Shown in pieces: positions 33,648-41,399 of a DNA stretch of 52,442 bases (positions are counted from its first letter, which is position 1; every line of letters starts with the position of its first letter). A program made the position numbers and the translations under genes. A model generated the notes under the pieces. That model was not told the origin of the DNA, ran no database searches, and saw only the letters and a program-made list of their open reading frames with translations. The DNA lies in NCBI GenBank assembly GCA_947649125.1, contig CANSQL010000014.1, positions 1 through 52,442 of the forward strand, given 5' to 3'. The DNA comes from an uncultured Erysipelotrichaceae bacterium (GTDB lineage Bacteria > Bacillota_I > Bacilli_A > Erysipelotrichales > Erysipelotrichaceae).

Positions 33648-34859
33648 TCATTTTTTTATTTTATGATGATAAAAAATCTGTTTCATATCATGAATCACCT
33701 GTTTTTCTGTCGGTTTGTGATTATAACGAAGTCGTTTTATCTGAATTCCTTCAATTCCCTGCAGCTGTATCAATTCATCGTTGAGTTGAATCGGATAAAT
33801 ACGCAGATCGATAGTATCACCGTTCTCATACATGATCCAAGTGATTTCATTGATAAACGGCTTCAGTTCCTTTATGACTGCTTCCTTCGTCTCTTTTTTT
33901 ATCAAAAGCTTTAACATAATACATGATTGTCGATAGCTCTCATGTAACGCTGTATCATGCAGCACAAAATGAATTTCATGGTTTAATAGGCCTTGGTGAT
34001 AAAATACAGCTTCCTGTTGATTCATTGTACGCTGATGATGAATATACAATCGATAATCACTGATTTCATACAAAAACGGATGAATTCCTAAGACGGACAA
34101 GACTTGATACAGCTTACTCCATAATGGATAAGACATCTCACATTGTGCAATACACCGATCCTCTTTGAGATGATAACACATTGCACCGTCTAATAATAAA
34201 AATGAATTCGGTAAAAAAGCAGGGGAAATACATTGATTCAGCTGTGCCGGTGTTTGAGGCGAAGTGATAAAAAGCTTCATTCCTTCCTTACTGAATCGAT
34301 TAAGATGATGCTGCATATAGTTGGAAAGACGTTGATTGCTTGTTAAATAGGATAAGGGTATTTCAAGCCATGTATCATTAGAAATACGATGCGGCAAATG
34401 AAGCGCATTTATTAGGAGTGCAATCAAGATACCGATCCAAGTATCAAGAATTCGATTCATCGCAAACAGCATCGGGTTTTGATCACTTCCGTGAGAAATA
34501 CAAATACATAAAAAGACAACGCAGCTCAAGTACGTGCAATCCGGCTGTTTTAGCAGCACGGTAGTATAGATCAAAGGAATCAAGGCAGCGGAAACAAGTA
34601 AATAATGAAGCCATGTATCGGCATTTATTGAAAGAAATCTTATAAAATAAAGCATTCCCATACCGGCGATACCGCCGATCAAGGTCGCAATCATTCTGTT
34701 TCTGCCCTTTGTTACGGAATCCGAAAGCTCTCTTTGCATACAAAGTATTGCCGCAATCGCTGAATAAAAAGGAATGCCTCCCCCTCTCAACAGATCAATC
34801 ATAAAACAAAGAAATACAGCCGCTGCGCTCTTTATCATTCTCATCCCGATTTTCGGCAT
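33648..34859 (-). CDS. FUSC/aromatic-acid-exporter-like membrane protein
   Basis: A 403-residue protein. The N-terminal half has about six hydrophobic helices (about 8-165), including the signature-like GIPFYSAIAAILCMQRELSDSVTKGRNRMIATLIGG split over two helices and matching the ArAE/FUSC family. The C-terminal half (about 170-403) is soluble and cytoplasmic, unlike anything I recognise. It may export aromatic acids or other weak acids. GAAGGTGATAAG precedes the ATG. It is divergent from the Veg-like gene. Confidence 0.75.
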   Translation of the reverse strand: MPKIGMRMIKSAAAVFLCFMIDLLRGGGIPFYSAIAAILCMQRELSDSVTKGRNRMIATLIGGIAGMGMLYFIRFLSINADTWLHYLLVSAALIPLIYTTVLLKQPDCTYLSCVVFLCICISHGSDQNPMLFAMNRILDTWIGILIALLINALHLPHRISNDTWLEIPLSYLTSNQRLSNYMQHHLNRFSKEGMKLFITSPQTPAQLNQCISPAFLPNSFLLLDGAMCYHLKEDRCIAQCEMSYPLWSKLYQVLSVLGIHPFLYEISDYRLYIHHQRTMNQQEAVFYHQGLLNHEIHFVLHDTALHESYRQSCIMLKLLIKKETKEAVIKELKPFINEITWIMYENGDTIDLRIYPIQLNDELIQLQGIEGIQIKRLRYNHKPTEKQVIHDMKQIFYHHKIKK

Positions 34860-34935
34860 TATCTTATCACCTTCCGGCAGTATTATATCATAAAGCTTAA
34901 AGCTTCATCATAAAATAGAAAAAGGAAGTGATAAA

Positions 34936-35196
34936 ATGGATGCTTGTGTGACTAAAATAAAGGAAGAAATTGCGAAGCTGGAGGGACAGCGGGTTGATAT
35001 CGTTTATCATCCGCATTCAACGTATCGTATGATCAAACAAGGCGATGCGAAGGTTACGGCATTATTTCATCATTTTTTTGAGGTCGAGGTGGATACCAAG
35101 GAATACGGTACCTATAAGACAACGATTACGTATTTAGACGTTTATACAAAAAGCTGTGTGATTTCCGCACATAAAGAAAATCAGCCCGAAAGCTGA
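34936..35196 (+). CDS. Veg-like small protein
   Basis: An 86-residue protein. Its KIKEEIAKLEGQRVDIVYHPHSTYR, then FEVEVDTKEYGTYKTTITYLDVYTKS pattern aligns by eye with B. subtilis Veg (DIKRSL-x-x-LGKRLTLKAN, then the strand with SYSYADILT). Veg is a small protein linked to spore outgrowth and biofilm regulation. It is a beta-rich soluble protein. The start is preceded by AAAGGAAGTG. The gene ends inside a bidirectional terminator. Confidence 0.65.
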   Translation: MDACVTKIKEEIAKLEGQRVDIVYHPHSTYRMIKQGDAKVTALFHHFFEVEVDTKEYGTYKTTITYLDVYTKSCVISAHKENQPES

Positions 35197-35204
35197 TTTT
35201 TATT
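35177..35204. terminator. Bidirectional terminator between Veg-like gene and ftsX
   Basis: AAAATCAGC/GCTGATTTT stem with a 5-6 base loop; T-runs on both strands; overlaps the Veg-like stop codon. Confidence 0.85.
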
Positions 35205-36105
35205 ATCGTTTCCATCGCAGATATTTTGTCGTAGAAAGGAAGGAGCCTAAAATTCCTACCAGCATACCGGTTATCACCAATATGCCGATGATTTCAAATA
35301 CAAACGGATTGATCGGCTGGAATGCGAACACATTGCTGAAAAGCTGTCCGCCCATTGCCTTATACAAGTAAGAATAACCGAAATAAGCACCGATACAAGG
35401 CAGGACAGAGCCTAATAACCCGATAATCATGCCTTCGATCATAAACGGTGTTTTGATAAAGCTGTTGGTAGCGCCGACGTTTCGCATAATGGATATTTCG
35501 TTTGTGCGTGCATAAATGCCCATCTTGATTGTATTGCTGATTAAGAAGATTGCTAAAAAGCCCAGTAATCCAACAAAGATGATGATTCCGCTGCGCACTG
35601 TATTCAGCATTGAAATCAGCTGTGAAATACTGTTGCCGCCGTACATCGCATCATCTACGATATCTAATGAAATAATGGCTTCACTGATCGCTGCAATATT
35701 ATCAGGATCACTGACACTGACAAAGAAAGCGTTATGCAGGGGATTGTTTTCTCCCTCGTAGATGGAGAAAATTTCACCCTTTTCTGCGATCCACAGTTTC
35801 AGCTCGTTCTCCTTGCTTGACAGCTCTGCTTCTTTGACCCCTTCGATTGCTTCTATTTCAGCCTTTGCAGCCTGAAGCTGTTCCTCACTCACAATATTCT
35901 CACCCAATACGGCATGAATACGAATATCATCCTCAATATGGTTGGTAAAGCCGCTGACATTGCCGGCAATCATCAAAAATGCGGCAAGCAGAACTAATGT
36001 CACCATAACCGCTGAAGCTGCCGATAAAGTCATGACAAGATGCCTTACAAGACTTTTTACGGCAGATCGCATATGAAACGGAATGCTTTTGAAAAATTGT
36101 ATCAT
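35203..36105 (-). CDS. ftsX: FtsX-like permease, second copy
   Basis: A 300-residue cell-division ABC permease: cytoplasmic N-terminus, TM1 (about 25-50), an extracellular loop of about 100 residues, and TM2-4 (about 170-300) with NTIKMGIYARTNEISIMRNVGATNSFI, the FtsX hallmark. It relays FtsE ATP hydrolysis across the membrane to a peptidoglycan hydrolase. It shares long stretches with the other copy at 37510-38412, particularly the last helices (FLISNTIKM, IYAR, MRNVGATN, YFGYSYLY, KYLRWKR). It is the last gene of the operon, 28 bp after the M23 hydrolase. Confidence 0.92.
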   Translation of the reverse strand: MIQFFKSIPFHMRSAVKSLVRHLVMTLSAASAVMVTLVLLAAFLMIAGNVSGFTNHIEDDIRIHAVLGENIVSEEQLQAAKAEIEAIEGVKEAELSSKENELKLWIAEKGEIFSIYEGENNPLHNAFFVSVSDPDNIAAISEAIISLDIVDDAMYGGNSISQLISMLNTVRSGIIIFVGLLGFLAIFLISNTIKMGIYARTNEISIMRNVGATNSFIKTPFMIEGMIIGLLGSVLPCIGAYFGYSYLYKAMGGQLFSNVFAFQPINPFVFEIIGILVITGMLVGILGSFLSTTKYLRWKR

Positions 36106-36133
36106 ATATCTGTCTTACCGCCTTTCTATTTTA

Positions 36134-37513
36134 TTACCCGAAGAATTTCTCCGGTCGCTCTCGACAAGGTGTATACCCTCTTGATGCACAGCTTGTAGAT
36201 TGAGAACGCCATCCGCAGCCCCAAGCAAAATCTGCACCGCGTGAGAATTGTGCCACTGCAGCTTCTACTGACATATTTCCAAGGTTAAATACCTCAACAT
36301 GACAATGCGGCCCGGTACTGTTGCCGGTATGTCCTACCGATGCGATTCGCTGTCCCTGTGAAACAGCCATACCCGGGGAAGCTAAGAAATTCTCTTGTGC
36401 TAAATGGAAGAAGGAAATCGCATAGGTTGTACCGTTGACCGATCCGATCATATGAATTGTATTCCCGCCGCCGGCCGGATAACCGACCCAGTTACCCAAG
36501 AAACCGTTTGTTGTCGGAATCGGGTTATTCGCATATACGATAACACCGCCGATAGGCGCATATACCGGTGTTCCGATAGATGCCGCAAAATCCTTACCCG
36601 GATGGAAGCCTCCTCCGGGATATGCCCACGTACCGGCAGAAACATATGCCTTCTGTACCGGAATGATCCAGCCGTTGCTTTGCTCATAATTGAAATTTGC
36701 CGCATCAACACGCGCAATTTGACTTTGAATTGCCTGCTGTGCACTTTCTGCACTTCGCATTTTCTCTATCAAATCTGCTTCCTGTTTCAAGTATTCGCTC
36801 TTCAGCGCTTCCTGAGCTGCTTTTGCCTCAACTACTACAGCTTTATTATCTTCATTTTCCTTTTTTGCCGCTTCTTGATCCTTTTTCAAGCGTTCCTGTT
36901 CCTCTTTTTGCTGATCGAGCTTTGCTTTATCAGCCTCCAGTGCTTTTATTTCATCCTGGTCGTTTTCTGTGATACGGGCAATACCGTCCACAATACGTAC
37001 CATATCTACAAGGTCCTTTGCCCCCATGATAAACTCAACATAGGCATTTGTCCCGATAGAGGCCTGCTCACTTCTCATGCGATCCTTTATTTGATGATCG
37101 CGAAGCTCGATATCGGCTTCAGTCTGCTTGATTTCTACTTGAAGCTGCTTAATAACACCTTGAATTTGTTTGATTGCCGCTTCATTTTTAGCAATCTGAG
37201 CATCCAATTTATCAATAAGCGCTTGATTTTTATTAATTTCACTTTGAAGTGCATCAATATTTCCCTTCAAGCGTTCTATTGAGGAATTGATGCCGGCAAC
37301 TTGACCGCTCAAAGACTTATTTTGTTCACTCAGCCAGTTACGATAACGATTGCAGAGTGCAGTTGTTTCAGAATCCTTATTATATTTTTGACATACGGAA
37401 TCGTAATAGTCTTGATTATTCGCAAAATCCTCCGCATGTACAATATCACTCGCATACGGCATCATACATACCAACGCAAATACTGTCATCAATGCTGTTA
37501 ATTTCTTTTTCAT
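36134..37513 (-). CDS. Murein hydrolase activator / M23 endopeptidase with coiled coil (FtsEX partner)
   Basis: A 459-residue secreted protein: signal peptide (about 1-27, cleaved near VHA), a long coiled coil (about 60-270), and an M23 peptidase domain (about 290-415). Its zinc ligands are all present: H304 and D308 (HPGKD) and H403/H405 (HCH), so it is likely an active endopeptidase, not a degenerate EnvC activator. A Cys-rich tail (four Cys in the last 35 residues, ending CRERPEKFFG) may form disulphides. The start ATG at 37513 is placed by GAGGTGG and a 4-bp ATGA overlap with the upstream ftsX stop. It should be opened by FtsEX at the septum. Confidence 0.92.
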   Translation of the reverse strand: MKKKLTALMTVFALVCMMPYASDIVHAEDFANNQDYYDSVCQKYNKDSETTALCNRYRNWLSEQNKSLSGQVAGINSSIERLKGNIDALQSEINKNQALIDKLDAQIAKNEAAIKQIQGVIKQLQVEIKQTEADIELRDHQIKDRMRSEQASIGTNAYVEFIMGAKDLVDMVRIVDGIARITENDQDEIKALEADKAKLDQQKEEQERLKKDQEAAKKENEDNKAVVVEAKAAQEALKSEYLKQEADLIEKMRSAESAQQAIQSQIARVDAANFNYEQSNGWIIPVQKAYVSAGTWAYPGGGFHPGKDFAASIGTPVYAPIGGVIVYANNPIPTTNGFLGNWVGYPAGGGNTIHMIGSVNGTTYAISFFHLAQENFLASPGMAVSQGQRIASVGHTGNSTGPHCHVEVFNLGNMSVEAAVAQFSRGADFAWGCGWRSQSTSCASRGYTPCRERPEKFFG

Positions 37514-38412
37514 CGTTTCCACCTCAAATATTTAGATACTGCCATAAAGCTTCCGAGCATCCCGACAAAGACACCGCAGCCCAACAATATATAACAGATC
37601 TGCAGCGCAAACGGATATACCTCCTGCATTATGAGCATATTGGACAAAAACTGTCCGTTTAAAATATCATACAAATAGCTGTAGCCGAAATAAGTCAAAA
37701 TACACGGCAGCACTGCTCCGATAAAGCCGATTGCCAAGCCCTCAATAATAAACGGTACGCGAATAAAGCCGTTGGTAGCTCCGACATTACGCATAATAGC
37801 GATTTCGGTACTGCGGGCATAAATCGTCATTTTGATCGTATTTGAGATCAAGAACACTGCCAATAGACTTAACGCGCCGACAAAGATGAAGCCGCCGTTA
37901 CGAATTGCTTTAAAAAGCTCCACCATTACCGAGACCCCGTCACCGCCGTATTCTGCCTTATTGATTCCCTCTGTTGCATTCAAGGTAGCCGTTACCGGCT
38001 CAATATCCTCCGGTGCTGCAGTTTCGATGATGAATACATCACGCATCGGATTCGCATCACCTTCCTCATACATACCGAAAATTTCGCTGTTTTCCTCTTT
38101 CAGCTTCGCAAGCTCCTGATCCTTGCTGGAAAACTCCACACTCTTTACACCGGGAATGCTTTCCACCTGCCCCTGCAGCTTAGCGATATCATCCTCACCC
38201 TGTACCGCATCAATAGATACATGGATTCTGAAATCCGATTCTATATTCCTTGTAAAGCTTGAAATATTTCCCGTCAGCAGCATAAACATCGCCATTAAAA
38301 TCAAGGTCATCGTTACTGCCGAAATCGCAGAAAAAGCGGTTGCGCTGTGGCGAACCAATCCCTGTATTGCCGATTTGGTATGATAAGGCAATAAACGGAA
38401 AAATTTAATCAT
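37510..38412 (-). CDS. ftsX: FtsX-like permease, first copy
   Basis: A 300-residue paralogue of the ftsX at 35203-36105, with the same topology: TM1 about 25-50, an extracellular loop of about 100 residues, TM2-4 from about 170 to 300 with NTIKMTIYARSTEIAIMRNVGATNGFI and the C-terminal KYLRWKR. Its start lies inside the ftsE frame (38405-38412 overlap), the usual ftsE-ftsX arrangement. The hydrolase gene overlaps its stop. The extracellular loop differs clearly from the second copy, so the two may contact different sides of the coiled coil. Confidence 0.92.
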   Translation of the reverse strand: MIKFFRLLPYHTKSAIQGLVRHSATAFSAISAVTMTLILMAMFMLLTGNISSFTRNIESDFRIHVSIDAVQGEDDIAKLQGQVESIPGVKSVEFSSKDQELAKLKEENSEIFGMYEEGDANPMRDVFIIETAAPEDIEPVTATLNATEGINKAEYGGDGVSVMVELFKAIRNGGFIFVGALSLLAVFLISNTIKMTIYARSTEIAIMRNVGATNGFIRVPFIIEGLAIGFIGAVLPCILTYFGYSYLYDILNGQFLSNMLIMQEVYPFALQICYILLGCGVFVGMLGSFMAVSKYLRWKR

Positions 38413-39094
38413 GGTGGATATACCCGCCCTTCTGAATATCAGCTACGATATATCCTTCCTCCAATGCAATCGTACGTTTTTTATTCATATCAACCAAGTT
38501 GGCATCATGTGTAACCATTAAAATCGTTGTATTTTCCTCCTGATTGATCTTTTCAAGCAATTCCATAATTTCCTGACTTTTTTCAGGGTCAAGGTTTCCT
38601 GTCGGCTCATCCGCAATCAAAACACGCGGGCTGTTAGCGATAGCACGCCCGATTGTTGCACGCTGCTGCTGACCTCCGGAAAGTTCACGCGGAAAAGATT
38701 TCGCCTTATCCTCTAAAGAGACAAGCTCCAATATTTCGCGCACACGGCGGCGAATCGTAACCTTATCAAGGCCGATGACCTGCAGCGCAAATGCGATATT
38801 CTCGAATACGGTCAACTCAGGCAACAAACGGAAATCCTGAAATACGACGCCGATATTACGGCGATACAAAGGAACCTTAGAGTGACGAAGCTTGCCTACA
38901 TCCGTTCCGGCAACGACAACACGGCCGCTTGAGGGAATCAGCTCCCCGTCCAACAGCTTAATCAGTGTTGACTTTCCGCTTCCTGTAGGACCGATAATAT
39001 ACACAAACTCGCCCTCTTCAATATATAAGTTTACATCACGCAATGCGTGAACACCGTTTTTAAATGATTTTGATACGTTTTCCAGTAAGATCAC
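38405..39094 (-). CDS. ftsE: Cell-division ATP-binding protein FtsE
   Basis: A 229-residue ABC ATPase that works with FtsX to drive septal peptidoglycan hydrolysis. Walker A GPTGSGKST, Q-loop VFQDFRLLPELT, signature LSGGQQQRATIGRAIA, Walker B VLIADEPTGNLD, switch His MVTHD. The start is a GTG at 39094 placed by AGGAGGGG seven bases upstream; there is no better ATG. It is the only ftsE for two ftsX genes. An extended -10 box lies upstream. Confidence 0.95.
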   Translation of the reverse strand: MILLENVSKSFKNGVHALRDVNLYIEEGEFVYIIGPTGSGKSTLIKLLDGELIPSSGRVVVAGTDVGKLRHSKVPLYRRNIGVVFQDFRLLPELTVFENIAFALQVIGLDKVTIRRRVREILELVSLEDKAKSFPRELSGGQQQRATIGRAIANSPRVLIADEPTGNLDPEKSQEIMELLEKINQEENTTILMVTHDANLVDMNKKRTIALEEGYIVADIQKGGYIHHD

Positions 39095-39122
39095 GTATAC
39101 CCCTCCTCGCTTGCCACTTAAT

Positions 39123-39128
39123 ATTATA
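39123..39128 (-). promoter_or_regulatory. -10 box of ftsE promoter
   Basis: TGTTATAAT (TGn-extended -10), 29 bp before the GTG start; weak -35. A GGTAA/TTACC palindrome lies about 35 bp further upstream. Confidence 0.55.
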
Positions 39129-39340
39129 ACATAGAAAGCAGTAAAAGTTTATGAAATTTCTTAGGTAATTTTACCCAAAAGCATAAATTTCACGGTGCTT
39201 ATCGGCTCCTGAAAGAAAATAACGACAATAGAGCGAGAATACGGATATATTCAATCATTCAAACTGCATATTATCGGCTGTATCTACATAGGGTATCAAC
39301 GCCCTTTCAAGAGTATCGGCTTGCGTATGTTCACAAAATA

Positions 39341-39362
39341 AAAAACGGACCGAAATCCGCTT
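39341..39362 (-). terminator. Terminator after small membrane protein gene
   Basis: CGGAT/GTCCG stem with a TTCG tetraloop, then six T on the minus strand. Confidence 0.8.
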
Positions 39363-39376
39363 CTTAAATCATGCCT

Positions 39377-39565
39377 TTAACGCTTTCGCTTAGTTGATTT
39401 TTTATCCGGCCACAGCAGCAACATACCGATAAAGATAAATCCGAACGGCCAATAATGCACAGCTATGTAATTCAATCCAAGCATCACCATTTCAAAATCA
39501 AAGCTCGGCTTGATGATCAAAATAAGACCGCTGACGATTAAAATAATTCCTGCGCGCTTACGCAT
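39377..39565 (-). CDS. Small two-helix membrane protein
   Basis: A 62-residue protein: MRKRAGIILIVSGLILIIKP, a first helix, then a second hydrophobic stretch (YWPFGFIFIGMLLLW) and a Lys/Arg tail (PDKKSTKRKR). The topology has basic ends likely on the cytoplasmic side. It resembles the generic LiaF/DUF5668-like small membrane proteins, but I cannot assign it. ATG at 39565 was chosen because GGAAGTGAGGG precedes it. A terminator follows at once. Confidence 0.72.
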   Translation of the reverse strand: MRKRAGIILIVSGLILIIKPSFDFEMVMLGLNYIAVHYWPFGFIFIGMLLLWPDKKSTKRKR

Positions 39566-39586
39566 ATCCCTCACTTCCTTTTTTTC

Positions 39587-39619
39587 ATTATAGCGGGACT
39601 GCTTGAAAAAACTTGTCAA
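39587..39619 (-). promoter_or_regulatory. Possible promoter of small membrane protein gene, 21-bp spacer
   Basis: Perfect TTGACA (39619-39614) and perfect TATAAT (39592-39587), but separated by 21 bp instead of the normal 16-18. If used, the TATAAT probably works with a poorer -35 nearby. Confidence 0.35.
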
Positions 39620-39775
39620 AAAAGCACTTCGCAACAGCATCATCGCTTGGAATATCCGATTTCATCTATCCATATTATCTATCAATCGATGCATTTCTCA
39701 ACCACCATATCATTCCCATACAATGAACGATATCGCTAAGCACATGTTCAGAAGAATCAAAAAGCGCCTTGTTTC

Positions 39776-39822
39776 AAATAAAAAAATGCACTCATTTCCT
39801 GTTTAAGAAACAAGGGCATTTT
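39776..39822 (-). terminator. Terminator after nusG
   Basis: AAATGC/GCATTT outer stem with an inner TGTTT/AAACA hairpin; followed on the minus strand by a run of seven T. Confidence 0.75.
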
Positions 39823-39829
39823 CACTCAT

Positions 39830-40378
39830 TTAAAATTCAACTTTTTCTAAATCACTGTAATTGATTTCTGTTGGTGTTTCTCTACCAAATAGAATCGTTA
39901 ATACTACGGCTGTTTGAGTTTCGTTGTTCAATTCCTCAACCGTACCCTCAACACCGTCAAATGCACCTGATAAAATCTTCACGCGATCACCGACCGCAAA
40001 GTCTACATTTACTCTGCGCTCACTCATACCGAGACGTCTCAGGATGGATTCCATTTCATCCTCAGCAACCGGGAACGGCTTCGCTCCGCCGCCGCTGGAG
40101 CCGATAAATCCGGTAACACCCGGAGTATTACGGACAATATACCAAGCCTCATCAGTCATAATCATCTCAACAAAGACATAGCCGGAAAAAAGGTTCTTTA
40201 CCTTTTCAACCTCTTTACCGTTTTTATATTCAATCTCTTTTTCCTCTGCGACAATTACCCGAAACAAATAATCCTGCAGGCCCATCGTTTCCATACGACG
40301 CTCCAAGTTTTCCTTTACTCGGTTTTCATGTCCGGCATACGTATTAACTACGTACCACTCTTTATTACCTTCAGCCAT
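39830..40378 (-). CDS. nusG: Transcription termination/antitermination factor NusG
   Basis: A 182-residue protein with the NGN domain (1-115, KEWYVVNTYAGHENRVKENLE and YVFVEMIMTDEAWYIVRNTPGVTGFIG) and the KOW domain (about 125-182, VGDRVKILSGAFDGVEGTVEE). It binds RNA polymerase near the active cleft and couples transcription to other processes. Normal length. It starts 10 bp after secE; last gene of the seven-gene operon. Confidence 0.97.
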   Translation of the reverse strand: MAEGNKEWYVVNTYAGHENRVKENLERRMETMGLQDYLFRVIVAEEKEIEYKNGKEVEKVKNLFSGYVFVEMIMTDEAWYIVRNTPGVTGFIGSSGGGAKPFPVAEDEMESILRRLGMSERRVNVDFAVGDRVKILSGAFDGVEGTVEELNNETQTAVVLTILFGRETPTEINYSDLEKVEF

Positions 40379-40388
40379 AAGCTTCCTC

Positions 40389-40565
40389 CTAAATTCCTAC
40401 AAACTTCAGGAAGCCTGAAGCTATGATTTCGCATACGGTAAAAAATAAGGCAAAAGCAACCGTAAAGAATATAACCTTACCGCTGTTTTCCATTAAGTCC
40501 TTACCCTTCGGCCAACGGATTCTGCTGATTTCCGAGCGAATCCCTGCGATGCTGAACCACTTCAT
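40389..40565 (-). CDS. secE: Protein translocase subunit SecE
   Basis: A 58-residue single-helix subunit: basic N-terminus with SEISRIRWPKGKDL, the SecE amphipathic segment, then one membrane helix (about 29-50, VIFFTVAFALFFTVCEII). It stabilises SecY in the translocon. ATG at 40565 is placed by AGGAG with an 8-base spacer; in-frame GTG and ATG further upstream have the site too close. Confidence 0.92.
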   Translation of the reverse strand: MKWFSIAGIRSEISRIRWPKGKDLMENSGKVIFFTVAFALFFTVCEIIASGFLKFVGI

Positions 40566-40577
40566 GAACATCACTCC

Positions 40578-40727
40578 TTACTTCGTTTCTTTATGCAGCG
40601 TATGACAGCCACACTTCTTACAATATTTCTTCAATTCTAAACGCTCTGCATGCGTTTTTTTATTTCGATGTGTTGTATAATTGCGTGATAAGCATACGGT
40701 GCAAGTCAAGATTACTTTATCATTCAT
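40578..40727 (-). CDS. rpmG: 50S ribosomal protein L33
   Basis: A 49-residue protein that begins [17 protein letters not shown] and has the second CxxC near the end (YCKKCGCHT). The two CxxC pairs (C9/C12 and C36/C39) form a zinc ribbon, so this is the zinc-binding form of L33. GAGGTG precedes the ATG. Its place between the sigma gene and secE is the usual Bacillota order. Confidence 0.95.
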   Translation of the reverse strand: MNDKVILTCTVCLSRNYTTHRNKKTHAERLELKKYCKKCGCHTLHKETK

Positions 40728-40775
40728 TGGCAAACACCTCACCTTTGCCTAATAACTTTATCACAAACTTACTCT

Positions 40776-41387
40776 TTAGTCAATTAAAGCTTTTGATTTC
40801 CGCACTTTCGTCAGGATATATTCCACTTGACGCATATTTATATGAAGAATTGCGGCAATATCACGATAGCTGTATCCGCTCTGATGCAGCAAAACTGCTC
40901 GCTGTTCAATCGGATGCAGTTCAACCAACAGCTTTTTCATCACATATCGATATTCTTCCTTATGTAATGTATAGACTCCTTCCAGAGTAATATCATCATT
41001 TACGACCATATCCATAAAGGTGTTATTGTTTGTATCGCCCAAGCTTGAATCAAGCGATAAGGTTCTGCGTTCAATGCTTCCGACCATCGTTCTGTAGTAA
41101 TGACGGCGATAATTAATGATCAAATGATAAAACAAGCGATGATAAAAGGTTCGAAAGGCGGTATTTCGATCATTGCGATACGCATAAACAGCCTTCATGA
41201 TCAATGCCTGCGCATCATTTAAACAATCACTGCCGAATAATCTGTATTCCTCACGAAACAAATAGCGGTGAAGCATTTTTACGCTGTATTTATAGTATTT
41301 ATTTAACAGCTTTTCCAAGCTGTCCTCATCCATTTGATAGATCATATACAACAGTTGATAATCATTTTCACTGTTATATGAATCCAT
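40776..41387 (-). CDS. Sigma-70-family RNA polymerase sigma factor, SigH-like position
   Basis: A 203-residue factor with region 2 (about 10-100, DSLEKLLNKYYK and TAFRTFYHRLFYHLIINYRR) and region 4 helix-turn-helix (about 150-200, LHPIEQRAVLLHQSGYSYRDIAAILHINMRQVEYILTKVRKS in two parts). It lacks region 1.1 and most of region 3, so it is of the small alternative type. Its place between rlmB and rpmG matches SigH of other Bacillota, but region 2 looks divergent. AGGAGG lies five bases before the ATG. Target promoters are unknown. Confidence 0.8.
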   Translation of the reverse strand: MDSYNSENDYQLLYMIYQMDEDSLEKLLNKYYKYSVKMLHRYLFREEYRLFGSDCLNDAQALIMKAVYAYRNDRNTAFRTFYHRLFYHLIINYRRHYYRTMVGSIERRTLSLDSSLGDTNNNTFMDMVVNDDITLEGVYTLHKEEYRYVMKKLLVELHPIEQRAVLLHQSGYSYRDIAAILHINMRQVEYILTKVRKSKALID

Positions 41388-41399
41388 TGCTTCCTCCTG

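Noticed and set aside
36404-37282. A 292-codon plus-strand frame antisense to the M23 gene
   Set aside because: Cys/Ile/Leu-rich composition, no ribosome site, and it is the mirror of the coiled-coil coding region of a well-supported gene.
39603-39806. A 67-codon plus-strand frame between the small membrane gene and nusG
   Set aside because: No ribosome site; overlaps the nusG terminator and promoter elements on the minus strand.
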